This document shows, one piece after another, positions 1 to 5,941 of a stretch of DNA of 5,979 nucleotides. The number at the start of each line of letters is the position of its first letter. Position 1 is the first letter of the stretch. The DNA lies in assembly GCA_958426425.1 (NCBI GenBank), contig CATZYY010000147.1:1-5979 (forward strand). Reading direction: 5' to 3'. The stretch comes from an uncultured Oscillospiraceae bacterium. GTDB taxonomy: Bacteria; Bacillota; Clostridia; Oscillospirales; Oscillospiraceae. Under the pieces are notes generated by a model. It ran no database searches, was not told where the DNA came from, and saw only the letters and a list, made by a program, of their open reading frames with translations. The position numbers and the translations under genes are program-made.

Positions 1-2
1 AG

Positions 3-629
3 TGCGAGCCCATCGAGCGGCTGGTGGTGGACGTGCCCGGCGACTGCGTGGGCGCCGTCATCGAAAAGCTGGGCAGCCGGAAGGCGGACCTGGTGGAGAT
101 GACCCCTGTGGGCGACCGGATGAAGATCGAGTTCCTGATCCCCGCCCGGGGCCTGTTCGGCTACCGCAGCGACTTCATGACTGACACCAAGGGCGAGGGC
201 ATCATGGCCTCCGTGTTCGACAGCTACGCCCCCTACAAGGGAGATATCTCCCGCCGGGGCACCGGTTCCATGATTTCCTTCGAGACCGGCGAATCCATCA
301 CCTACGGCCTCTATAACGCCCAGGAGCGGGGCACGCTGTTTATCGGCGCCGGCGTGCCGGTCTACGGCGGCATGGTCATCGGCGTCAGCCCCCGCAGCGA
401 GGATATCACCGTCAACATCTGCAAGAAGAAGCAGCTGACCAACATGCGGGCCTCCGGCTCCGACGAGGCGCTGCGGCTGGTGCCTCCCAAGCAGATGAGC
501 CTGGAGCAGTGCCTGGAGTTCCTGGCCGACGACGAGCTGCTGGAGGTCACCCCCAAGAGCCTGCGGATGCGCAAGGCCATCCTGGACCACGAAAAGCGCA
601 TGAAGGCCCTCCACGGCAAGAAGAACTGA
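3..629 (+). CDS. typA: TypA/BipA ribosome-associated GTPase, C-terminal part (5' end outside window)
   Basis: This open frame enters from the left edge and gives the last 208 residues of a protein that is normally about 600 residues long, so the GTPase domain lies outside the window. TypA/BipA is a translational GTPase related to EF-G and LepA that binds the 70S ribosome and supports ribosome assembly and stress or cold adaptation. The visible part begins in the EF-G domain V-like fold (EPIERLVVDVP). It continues with the family block PARGLFGYRSDFMTDTKGEG (about residues 48-67) and ends with the TypA-specific C-terminal domain, seen as CKKKQLTNMRASGSDEALR and EVTPKSLRMRK, which contacts the ribosome. 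The frame is intact to the TGA at 627-629. It is followed within 10 bases by a strong terminator, so it ends its transcription unit. Identification is from family motifs and is secure. Confidence 0.97.
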   Translation, partial: CEPIERLVVDVPGDCVGAVIEKLGSRKADLVEMTPVGDRMKIEFLIPARGLFGYRSDFMTDTKGEGIMASVFDSYAPYKGDISRRGTGSMISFETGESITYGLYNAQERGTLFIGAGVPVYGGMVIGVSPRSEDITVNICKKKQLTNMRASGSDEALRLVPPKQMSLEQCLEFLADDELLEVTPKSLRMRKAILDHEKRMKALHGKKN

Positions 630-636
630 GTATCCA

Positions 637-667
637 GCCCCCGCCCGGACCGGGCGGGGGCGTTTTT
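637..667 (+). terminator. Intrinsic terminator of typA
   Basis: A perfect 11-bp stem (637-647 with 651-661, CCCCCGCCCG core) closes a 3-base loop GAC and is followed by G and then TTTTT at 663-667. It starts 8 bases after the typA stop. The very GC-rich stem and short loop make it a textbook rho-independent terminator on the + strand, separating typA from the next gene. Confidence 0.95.
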
Positions 668-800
668 GCGCCTTGCGCCGCGGGAAAGAGGATGCCGCCG
701 CAAAAAATTTTCCTGCCGCCGGGAACTTTTTCCGCGCCGTTTCCGTCTGTATGGGCAAAGGGAGCCAAGCTCCACCCAACCATGGGAAAGGATGATCGAC

Positions 801-1793
801 ATGATGAAACGAATCTTGCGCGGACTGTCCCTGCTGCTGTGTGCGGCGCTGCTATGCGTACCGGCCCTGGCGGCTGAGACGGAGCGCGATCCGGCGGCCG
901 ACCGATTGGGCCCTGTGGCCGTCTGGGGTACCGTTACCCGCCTGGAGGGCGGCGGACTGCTGGTGAAGAACGACAGCGATGGCCTCAGCGAGGTGATCCT
1001 CCACGGGGAGGCCATCCTCTGCCTGGACGCCGTCTCCGGTGACCCGGTGGACATCGACACGCTGGAGGACGGCGACGCCATCTACGCCTGGGTGGGGCCC
1101 GCCATGACCATGAGCCTGCCGCCTCAGGCCACGGCATTGCTGATCCTCACCAACATTCCCGCTGACTACGCTGTGCCCCAGTTTTATGAGATCGTGTCCG
1201 TGGCGCCTCAGGCTATGCCCGCCATCGAGCCCCCTCCGGCCCTGACTTATACCGAGGTCACCGCCGCCGGCGGCAAGGTGCTGAAGATCACCGACCAGGC
1301 CACGCTGCTGCCCTATCTCACCAAGAACATCGTCCGGCTGGAGGACCTGATCCCCGGCACCCGGATTCTGGTCTGGTCCGACAGCGATGGCGCCCCCGCC
1401 AAGGTGCTGGTGTTCCCATACGAATACAGGGGCTATGTGAATTTCTTTGAGGACGGCACCGTGACTCTGAACGGCGCCGCGCTTAGTCAGAAGGCCAAGG
1501 TCACCGCTGAAGGCGAGACGCTGCTGCCCATCCGGGCTGTGGCCGAGGCCCTGGGCATGAAGGTCCACTGGGATGCCGATAAGGGCGCTGTGGTGTCTTA
1601 CAGCGAGACGCTGGCCCCCGAGGGCTGGACCGCCGACGCCCTGCTGACTGCCATGCCCGGCGGCGCCGTGTACGGCTATGAATCCGACGGCACTGCCTAC
1701 GAGGCGGGCGGCACCTGCGTGATCGAAGACGGCGTCACCTACCTGTCTCAGAGCGCCGTTTTGAATCTGCTGGACCTGTATCCGGCGCTGTAA
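801..1793 (+). CDS. Secreted protein with C-terminal copper amine oxidase N-terminal-like (stalk) domain
   Basis: This gene encodes 330 residues. The ATG at 801 was chosen because AAAGG at 787-791 lies 9 bases upstream and because it gives a clean signal peptide: MMKR, then a hydrophobic core at about residues 8-20, and a probable type I cleavage site after ALA (residue 24) or ALAA. ATG 804 is nearly as good. ATG 792 is in frame but abuts the ribosome binding site, and longer upstream extensions run through the typA terminator. The middle (about residues 35-210) looks beta-rich with no family I recognise. Residues about 218-272 match the copper amine oxidase N-terminal-like/stalk family: TLLPIRAVAEALG at 240-252 followed by KVHWD at 254-258. 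This fold is common in exported Clostridia and Bacilli proteins and is usually a cell-surface module, not an oxidase. There is no LPXTG motif, SLH repeat or lipobox, so release or loose wall association is likely. The exact role is unknown. I see no convincing promoter between 668 and 790. Confidence 0.9.
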   Translation: MMKRILRGLSLLLCAALLCVPALAAETERDPAADRLGPVAVWGTVTRLEGGGLLVKNDSDGLSEVILHGEAILCLDAVSGDPVDIDTLEDGDAIYAWVGPAMTMSLPPQATALLILTNIPADYAVPQFYEIVSVAPQAMPAIEPPPALTYTEVTAAGGKVLKITDQATLLPYLTKNIVRLEDLIPGTRILVWSDSDGAPAKVLVFPYEYRGYVNFFEDGTVTLNGAALSQKAKVTAEGETLLPIRAVAEALGMKVHWDADKGAVVSYSETLAPEGWTADALLTAMPGGAVYGYESDGTAYEAGGTCVIEDGVTYLSQSAVLNLLDLYPAL

Positions 1794-1818
1794 ATTTCCA
1801 TTTTCCCCACTCATTCAG

Positions 1819-1842
1819 CCGGGCCGCCGAATGGCGGCCCGG
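1819..1842. repeat. Hairpin H1, GC-rich 10-bp perfect stem after the stalk-protein gene
   Basis: CCGGGCCGCC (1819-1828) pairs perfectly with GGCGGCCCGG (1833-1842) around the loop GAAT. It lies 25 bases after the stop of the secreted-protein gene but has no T-tract on either strand, so it is not a standard intrinsic terminator. It may still protect the 3' end of that transcript. It differs from the hairpin at 2006-2029 by one base, which shows that the two are copies. Confidence 0.8.
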
Positions 1843-1893
1843 TGAGGTTGTCGAAAAAGAGGAAAGACTTGCGCGACGGGAAGGAAGAGAGTT

Positions 1894-1927
1894 ACGAGAG
1901 GAACCCAGGAAGGGTTCCTTTCGTTTT
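1894..1927 (+). terminator. Hairpin H2 with short T-run, possible terminator
   Basis: A 13-bp stem (1894-1906 with 1912-1924, one G-U pair, core GGAACCC/GGGTTCC) encloses the loop AGGAA and is followed by TTTT ending at 1927. This could be a moderate rho-independent terminator for the upstream secreted-protein gene, about 100 bases downstream of its stop. It could equally be an internal structural part of the candidate element at 1819-2029. Confidence 0.5.
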
Positions 1928-1934
1928 CAATCAT

Positions 1935-1969
1935 AAGTTTTTTGAACCTTTTAAAGGTTCAAAAAACTT
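1935..1969. repeat. Hairpin H3, 16-bp perfect AT-rich palindrome
   Basis: AAGTTTTTTGAACCTT (1935-1950) is the exact reverse complement of 1954-1969, separated only by TTA. The symmetry is perfect on both strands. It has T-runs inside the stem rather than after it, so it does not look like a terminator. In position it is the centre of the cluster of five hairpins. Confidence 0.85.
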
Positions 1970-1972
1970 GCG

Positions 1973-2004
1973 CAGCGTGTCGAAAAGGCTTTTTCGACAC
2001 GCTG
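1973..2004. repeat. Hairpin H4, 14-bp perfect stem
   Basis: CAGCGTGTCGAAAA (1973-1986) pairs perfectly with TTTTCGACACGCTG (1991-2004) around the loop GGCT. It abuts H3 and H5 with only a few bases between. Its right arm, CTTTTTCGAC (1989-1998), is also perfectly complementary to GTCGAAAAAG at 1850-1859, so a long-range alternative pairing is possible. Confidence 0.85.
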
Positions 2005-2005
2005 G

Positions 2006-2035
2006 CCGGGCCGCCGAATGGCGGCTCGGTTTTTT
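2006..2035 (+). terminator. Intrinsic terminator (hairpin H5) immediately before the blaI promoter
   Basis: CCGGGCCGCC (2006-2015) pairs with GGCGGCTCGG (2020-2029), with one G-U pair and loop GAAT, followed directly by TTTTTT (2030-2035). This fits a rho-independent terminator on the + strand. It is a near copy of H1, differing by one base (C to T). It shields the regulatory operon from read-through, and its T-tract ends one base before the -35 box of the next promoter. Confidence 0.85.
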
Positions 2036-2036
2036 C

Positions 2037-2065
2037 TTGACAAAAGAGGTCTATTATTATAGACT
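2037..2065 (+). promoter_or_regulatory. Sigma-A-type promoter of the blaI-M56 peptidase operon
   Basis: A perfect -35 TTGACA (2037-2042) is followed after 17 bases by TAGACT (2060-2065, four of six matches to TATAAT). TATAGA at 2058-2063 with a 15-base spacer is an alternative -10. Transcription would start near 2072, leaving a leader of about 37 bases before blaI. The -10 region lies inside the first operator, as expected for a repressed promoter. Confidence 0.8.
2049..2064. promoter_or_regulatory. BlaI-type operator OP1 overlapping the -10
   Basis: GTCTAT (2049-2054), TATT and ATAGAC (2059-2064) form a perfect 6-bp dyad with a 4-base spacer across the promoter spacer and -10 box. A BlaI dimer bound here would exclude RNA polymerase. 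Assignment to BlaI is inferred from position and symmetry and from the autoregulation typical of this family. Confidence 0.75.
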
Positions 2066-2075
2066 GAATACAGAA

Positions 2076-2093
2076 GGTCGATAAAAATAGACC
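2076..2093. promoter_or_regulatory. BlaI-type operator OP2 in the leader
   Basis: GGTCGATAAAAATAGACC is a dyad of 7-bp arms with one mismatch around AAAA, and its core GTCGAT-N4-ATAGAC matches OP1. Its centre lies 28 bases downstream of the OP1 centre, and it ends two bases before the ribosome binding site. Two tandem operators are usual for BlaI/MecI-controlled promoters. Confidence 0.75.
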
Positions 2094-2108
2094 AAAGGAG
2101 GGGGCCTT

Positions 2109-2471
2109 ATGGAGCGGTATCATCTCAGCGGCAGCGAATACCGTTTTTTGCAGGTGGTTTGGGAGGCGGAGCCGGTGGGCTCCGGGCAGCTGGTGGAGCT
2201 GTGCCGGGAGAAGCTGGAGTGGAAGAAGTCCACCACCTATACCGTTTTGAAGAAGCTGTGTGAAAAAGGGATTCTGCGCAACGAATCCAGCACCGTCCGC
2301 TCGGCGGTGCCCCGGGAGGCCGTGGACCACCACGCGGCGGAGGGCTTTGTGGAGCGGACCTTCGGAGGGTCATTGCCGGGGTTTCTCGCCGCCTTCATGG
2401 GCGGGCGGAAGCTGACGGAGACGGAGGCGGAGGACTTGAAGCGCCTCATCGACCAATATAAGGAGGGGTGA
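2109..2471 (+). CDS. blaI: BlaI/MecI/CopY-family winged-helix repressor
   Basis: This gene encodes 120 residues, the usual length for the family. The ATG at 2109 is preceded by AGGAGG at 2096-2101 with a 7-base gap. Residues about 5-70 form the winged-helix DNA-binding domain (SGSEYRFLQVVWEAEPV, then KKSTTYTVLKKLCEKGIL at 39-56 with the recognition helix). Residues about 75-120 form the helical dimerisation tail (SLPGFLAAF, then LTETEAEDLKRLIDQ). Such proteins are cytoplasmic dimers that repress their own operon and are inactivated by cleavage in the dimerisation domain when the partner membrane peptidase senses its signal. By eye, the Asn-Phe scissile pair of staphylococcal MecI/BlaI aligns with Ala95-Phe96 here. 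Two matching operators lie in its own promoter. The downstream peptidase gene starts two bases after the stop. The symbol denotes the family; control of a beta-lactamase is not shown. Confidence 0.93.
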   Translation: MERYHLSGSEYRFLQVVWEAEPVGSGQLVELCREKLEWKKSTTYTVLKKLCEKGILRNESSTVRSAVPREAVDHHAAEGFVERTFGGSLPGFLAAFMGGRKLTETEAEDLKRLIDQYKEG

Positions 2472-2473
2472 CC

Positions 2474-5400
2474 ATGGCGCTTTTGACGGTCCTGTTTTCC
2501 CGGCTTCTCTCCATGGCTCTGACGGCCCTGCCGGTCATGGCCGTGGTGCTGCTGATGCGGCTGGTTCTGCGTCGGGCCCCCCGGAAGTACAGCTACGCAC
2601 TGTGGATGGCGGTGGGGTTCCGGCTGGTGTGCCCTGTCAGCTTTGAGCGGCTGTGGAGCATTTTCCAGCTGCCGGGGCTCTACGATTTGGCGGAGAGCAC
2701 CGGCGCCGTGGGCACCGGCATGGTGGACGGACTGCCGCCGGTGGCGGCGGCATTGTACCCGGCGGCGCCGTCTGTCACCACTCCCGCCGGGACGGGCGGC
2801 ACCGTTCCCACGGTTCCGATGGGGGAGACGGCGATCCCCCTGCTCTCCGAACCCATGGGCATGGACTGGAAATCGCTGCTGCCCCAGATCGGGGCGGTGA
2901 TGTGGCTGCTGGGGGTCATGGCGGTGCTGGCGGTGGGCATGGTCAGCCTGGTGCGGCTGCGCAAGCGATTGGCCGGCGCCGTGTGGCGGGGCGGCGAGGT
3001 GTGGGAGTCGGAGAATGTGCCCACCCCCTTCGTCCTGGGCTTTCTCCGGCCAAGGATCTACCTGCCCCCGGGCCTGACCGGCACGGAGCGGACCTGCGTC
3101 CTGGTCCATGAGCGCCACCACATCCGCCGCTTGGACCCCTGGTGGAAGCTGCTGGGGTGGTGCATCCTGGCGGCGTACTGGTGGAATCCGGCGGTGTGGC
3201 TTTGCTGGGTGCTGTTCTGCCGGGACATGGAAATGAGCTGCGACGAGGCGGTGCTCTCCACACTGGGAGATCAGACGAAAACCGGGTACAGCGAAGCTCT
3301 GGTCTCCTTCGCCCTGGCCCGGCGGGTGCCGGCGGCCCTGGCCTTTGGGGAGCACGACGCCGCCCGGCGGGTCAAAAACGTGCTGAATTGGAAGAAGGAG
3401 AGCCCCCGCATCGCCTTTTTGGCCGCTGCGGCGGTGCTGCTGGTGGTGATGGCCTGCATCGGCAACCCGTCGGCGCGGCCGGACAGCGGCCATGTCTGGG
3501 GCGTGGAGGGAGAAGGCGGGCTGTGGTCCCTGGAGTACCGCTTCCCCGAGGATACCCACTCCTTCGTCTTCTATCGGGAGGTCTACCGCTACGGGCAGCT
3601 GGAGGACCGCTCCTGCATGGTTATGGACGGCATGGCCGCCGATGGGGAGGGCGTCACAAAGCCCCAGGGCATCTTCCCTCTGGAGATCTTCCGGGAGGAC
3701 GGCGAGACCGGTCTGCGGTTTTCCTCCGCCACCTTTTCCACCCTGATGCCGGAGGCGGCGGACAGCGCCCGGCTTACAGAGTGGTCCTATCTCCGGGGCG
3801 AGACGGAATTGAACCTGGGCGGCAGCGCCGCCGTGGCGGCGGCCTATGCCCCCGGAGAGGGGACGCCGCCCCTGGAGTGCGGCGAATTGAACCGGGAGGA
3901 GCCGGCGGCCTTGCTGCGGCAGTACCCCGTGGCGGTGGTGCTGCGGCTGGCGGTGTCCCGGCAGTCCTCCTGGCTGGAGCTGAGCTTGCGGGTGGAGGGC
4001 GGTTCCATGGACCTGCCCGCCGTGCTGTACGGACTGCGGCTGGACCGGGCCCTGGAGGGGGACCTGCCCACCCTGCCCCTGGGGGAGACGCTGCACCAGG
4101 ACCTCTCCGGCGTCCGGACCATTCTGGAGACATTGGGGGTGCCGGACCTGGAGAATTGCACGTTGGAGATGGGCATCGACCCCATCGGCAGCGGGAAGGG
4201 CCTGGGCACCCTGCGGGTATACTGTAAGGCCCCGGCGGACAGCGCGGCCTTTGCTGACGCCATGACCACCGCCGGCCTGGTGGTCCCGGCCCTGGTGGGG
4301 GACGTGGACCAGGTGATGTACGGCTATATGCGGGGCGGCGGAAAGGCCTGGTTCACCCCGTACAGCCGAGGCGGCCCCAACGACTTGGACGAGATGGCCC
4401 AAGAGTTGGGTTACCGGGACATCCACGCCCTGGGGCGGACCCTGGCGGGCGTCCAGGCCCTGGTGGACGATCTCTGGGCGGAGGGTCTGCCCAGCCTCTC
4501 CGCCACGGACACCTTGGCCCAGCGGCTGTGGGCGGCCCGGGAGGGAAGCGGCACAGAGCTGGAGAATCTGCTGCTCAATGAGGGCATCCCCGGCGTGGAC
4601 GGCGAACCCGCCTGGGTCCCCGTCAGCCGCCGCACCATCACCCGGACCGACGAGCACACCCTGTCCTTCCGCTTTGAAGACCCGGACCCCACCGCCCAGG
4701 AGGTCCAGCGGGCCATGGAGAAAAAGGCGGTGGTGCTGCTGGCCATGCGGCGGGAGCTGACACAGGTGGACTGGACGTGGGCGCCGGTCAGCGGCGAGGG
4801 CGTGTCCGGGCAGCTGACGGAGGCGGAGGCCGATGCCCTGCTGACCACGGCGGGCTTTACCGGCGGCGTCAAGGCCATGGGCGCGTCCCCCGCCGCCCTG
4901 GCGGAGCTTCTGGGGTGGCTGGAGAGCTGGGGCAGCTCCAGTCGGACGGCGGTGGCCGCCGCCGCGGCGCTGCTGGAGAAGGCCCGGACGGCCACTGCCG
5001 CAGCCTTGGCGGAGGAGCTCCTTGCCTCCGGCAGCCTGGGCACGGGGCGGTGGACCGGCTGCACCCTGGAGCAGACGTCCGACGGCGCCCTCCGGGGCAC
5101 CGTCTCCGGGTTGATGCTGACCGACGGGGACTGGCAGACCCAGCGGAGCCTGCTGGAAAAGTACGGCATTTTGCTGCTGGCCCTGGAGCCGGTGCTGCCG
5201 GCGGTGCGGTGGACCGACGCCGCCGGGCAGTGGAACCTGATGTTGGACCGGACCCGGACCGACAACTACCTGATGGAGTTTATGGGCCCGGACACCCGAT
5301 TGGATGACCTGGGCGCCTCAGCGGAGGCCCTGGCGGATTTTTTGGCCTTCCTGCCTGCCGCCGATACGGCGACCGCCGCCGCGGCCCGGGCGGAGCCTTT

Positions 5401-5875
5401 TACGGACGTCTTAGGCTATGACGGCGTGGCGGAGACCCACTACGCATCCTACGGCTACCGCAGCCGCACCTACTACGCCGCCGTGGACGGCGTCTGGACC
5501 CCCATCGCCCGCAGCTGCAACTGGGGGGAGCTGGAGGAGTACGCCGTGGACCTGGACGGCGACGGCAGGGAGGAGCTGATCGCAAACGTCATGGCCGGGG
5601 ACGGGGCCCGGTCCGCCTGTGTTTATCAGCGCCGTTCCGACGGGGTGTACCTGGGCACCCACAGCGCCGACGGCTTCCCCGACTTCTACGACTGGGGCAT
5701 CAACGCCTCCTGGTCGGAGTACGACCCGGCGGAGGACTGCTTCCGGTTCCACTACTGCGTGGCGCCGGAGGAATACGCCGAGATCACGTACCGGGGGATG
5801 GAGGGCCTGACCTTTGAACCCTACACAGACCCCTACGCCGTGGACCAGGCCCTGTGGCTGAAGACCGGGGCTTGA
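2474..5875 (+). CDS. BlaR1-like M56 family membrane zinc metallopeptidase with very large, non-PBP extracytoplasmic region
   Basis: This gene encodes 1133 residues, about twice the length of classical BlaR1/MecR1. The ATG at 2474 was chosen because AGGAGG at 2461-2466, inside the last blaI codons, is 7 bases away; the GTG at 2468 is too close. Membrane segments are at about 10-32, 39-57, 140-160 and 312-330. The peptidase domain shows FVLGFLRPRIYLPPG (186-200), the zinc motif HERHH (212-216, with H212, E213 and H216) and DMEMSCDEAVL (251-261), so it should be catalytically competent. After the last membrane segment about 800 residues face outside. Residues 340-500 are a beta-rich region I cannot name. 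Residues 536-961 hold three degenerate DUF4825-like modules. Residues about 975-1133 contain DLDGDGREEL (1026-1035), a calcium-loop-like motif. No transpeptidase SxxK, SxN or KTG set is evident, so beta-lactam sensing is doubtful. It is cotranscribed with the blaI repressor and probably triggers its inactivation. Confidence 0.92.
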   Translation: MALLTVLFSRLLSMALTALPVMAVVLLMRLVLRRAPRKYSYALWMAVGFRLVCPVSFERLWSIFQLPGLYDLAESTGAVGTGMVDGLPPVAAALYPAAPSVTTPAGTGGTVPTVPMGETAIPLLSEPMGMDWKSLLPQIGAVMWLLGVMAVLAVGMVSLVRLRKRLAGAVWRGGEVWESENVPTPFVLGFLRPRIYLPPGLTGTERTCVLVHERHHIRRLDPWWKLLGWCILAAYWWNPAVWLCWVLFCRDMEMSCDEAVLSTLGDQTKTGYSEALVSFALARRVPAALAFGEHDAARRVKNVLNWKKESPRIAFLAAAAVLLVVMACIGNPSARPDSGHVWGVEGEGGLWSLEYRFPEDTHSFVFYREVYRYGQLEDRSCMVMDGMAADGEGVTKPQGIFPLEIFREDGETGLRFSSATFSTLMPEAADSARLTEWSYLRGETELNLGGSAAVAAAYAPGEGTPPLECGELNREEPAALLRQYPVAVVLRLAVSRQSSWLELSLRVEGGSMDLPAVLYGLRLDRALEGDLPTLPLGETLHQDLSGVRTILETLGVPDLENCTLEMGIDPIGSGKGLGTLRVYCKAPADSAAFADAMTTAGLVVPALVGDVDQVMYGYMRGGGKAWFTPYSRGGPNDLDEMAQELGYRDIHALGRTLAGVQALVDDLWAEGLPSLSATDTLAQRLWAAREGSGTELENLLLNEGIPGVDGEPAWVPVSRRTITRTDEHTLSFRFEDPDPTAQEVQRAMEKKAVVLLAMRRELTQVDWTWAPVSGEGVSGQLTEAEADALLTTAGFTGGVKAMGASPAALAELLGWLESWGSSSRTAVAAAAALLEKARTATAAALAEELLASGSLGTGRWTGCTLEQTSDGALRGTVSGLMLTDGDWQTQRSLLEKYGILLLALEPVLPAVRWTDAAGQWNLMLDRTRTDNYLMEFMGPDTRLDDLGASAEALADFLAFLPAADTATAAAARAEPFTDVLGYDGVAETHYASYGYRSRTYYAAVDGVWTPIARSCNWGELEEYAVDLDGDGREELIANVMAGDGARSACVYQRRSDGVYLGTHSADGFPDFYDWGINASWSEYDPAEDCFRFHYCVAPEEYAEITYRGMEGLTFEPYTDPYAVDQALWLKTGA
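4079..5356 (+). other. Three tandem divergent DUF4825-like modules within the M56 peptidase
   Basis: Residues about 536-668, 679-817 and 828-961 share an order of elements. Each has a head resembling an 'LwaaR...gxxLL..LG/P' segment (DLSGVRTILETLGVP; LWAAREGSGTELENLL; LLEKARTATAAALAEELL). Next comes a beta strand, then a helix of the type AMxxxAxVLLAL..xxxxVxW (AMTTAGLVVPALVGDVDQV; AMEKKAVVLLAMRRELTQV; LLEKYGILLLALEPVLPAV). Each closes with a helix LG.S...LA.LL..L (ALGRTLAGVQALVDDL; AMGASPAALAELLGWL; DLGASAEALADFLAFL). The order resembles DUF4825, a domain known as a C-terminal extension of M56 peptidases in Clostridia, but the TPYVGD-like core is missing. The match is by eye. Confidence 0.6.
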
Positions 5876-5900
5876 CAAACGGCGCCGGAGCGGCCATGAT
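5872..5900 (+). promoter_or_regulatory. Probable promoter of the PatB/MalY-like gene, overlapping the upstream stop codon
   Basis: TTGACA (5872-5877) is a perfect -35 that contains the TGA stop of the M56 gene. CATGAT (5895-5900, four of six matches) lies 17 bases downstream. The start would be near 5907, giving a leader of about 35 bases. No terminator hairpin with a T-tract lies between the two genes, so read-through from the upstream operon is also possible. Confidence 0.5.
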
Positions 5901-5941
5901 GGTGATATCGGAACAACCGCCACGGAAAGGAGAGCACTCCC

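Larger units (their letters stand above)
1819..2029. repeat. Candidate MITE/BIME-like intergenic element with about 41-bp imperfect terminal inverted repeats
   Basis: This covers most of the 315-base gene-free gap 1794-2108. The left end (1819-1859) and the reverse complement of the right end (2029-1989) align without gaps over 41 bases with 32 identities. Both read as a 24-base hairpin ending GGCGGCCCGG, then exactly 7 bases, then GTCGAAAAAG. The 8-mer ACTTGCGC also occurs twice in the interior (1867-1874 and 1966-1973). The interior is AT-richer than the neighbouring genes and holds further palindromes. I see no obvious target-site duplication and no transposase, so mobility is only an inference. 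Alternatives are a cluster of unrelated terminators or a structured RNA. The right-hand end doubles as a terminator placed just before the blaI promoter. Confidence 0.5.

Noticed and set aside
691..730. Repeat GCCGCCG flanking AAAAAATTTT as a possible regulatory site or promoter before the stalk-protein gene
   Set aside because: It is a direct, not inverted, repeat of a common GC-rich word, and no -35/-10 pair with proper spacing was found.
666..800. N-terminal extension of the secreted protein to an upstream start
   Set aside because: It would begin at the T-tract of the typA terminator, has no ribosome binding site, and would bury the clear signal peptide that starts at 801.
852..1814. 320-codon minus-strand open frame
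   Set aside because: It is antisense to the signal-peptide and stalk-domain gene, shows no domain, and is His/Gly/Gln-rich in the way expected of a shadow frame.
1894..1930. tRNA-like GGGTTC T-loop
   Set aside because: No acceptor, D or anticodon arm can be drawn around it; the sequence is explained by the H2 hairpin.
1842..2084. 80-codon + strand frame starting GTG in the gap before blaI
   Set aside because: It runs through four hairpins, the terminator and the blaI promoter and operators, has no ribosome binding site, and its residues simply translate the palindromes.
2468..2473. GTG start for the M56 peptidase
   Set aside because: It is only one base from the AGGAGG, while ATG 2474 has the standard 7-base spacing and begins the hydrophobic N-terminus.
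2237..4657. 806-codon minus-strand open frame
   Set aside because: It lies antisense to the clear blaI and M56 genes. Its composition is rich in His, Gln, Pro and Gly, as expected from the complement of GC-rich codons, and it shows no motifs.
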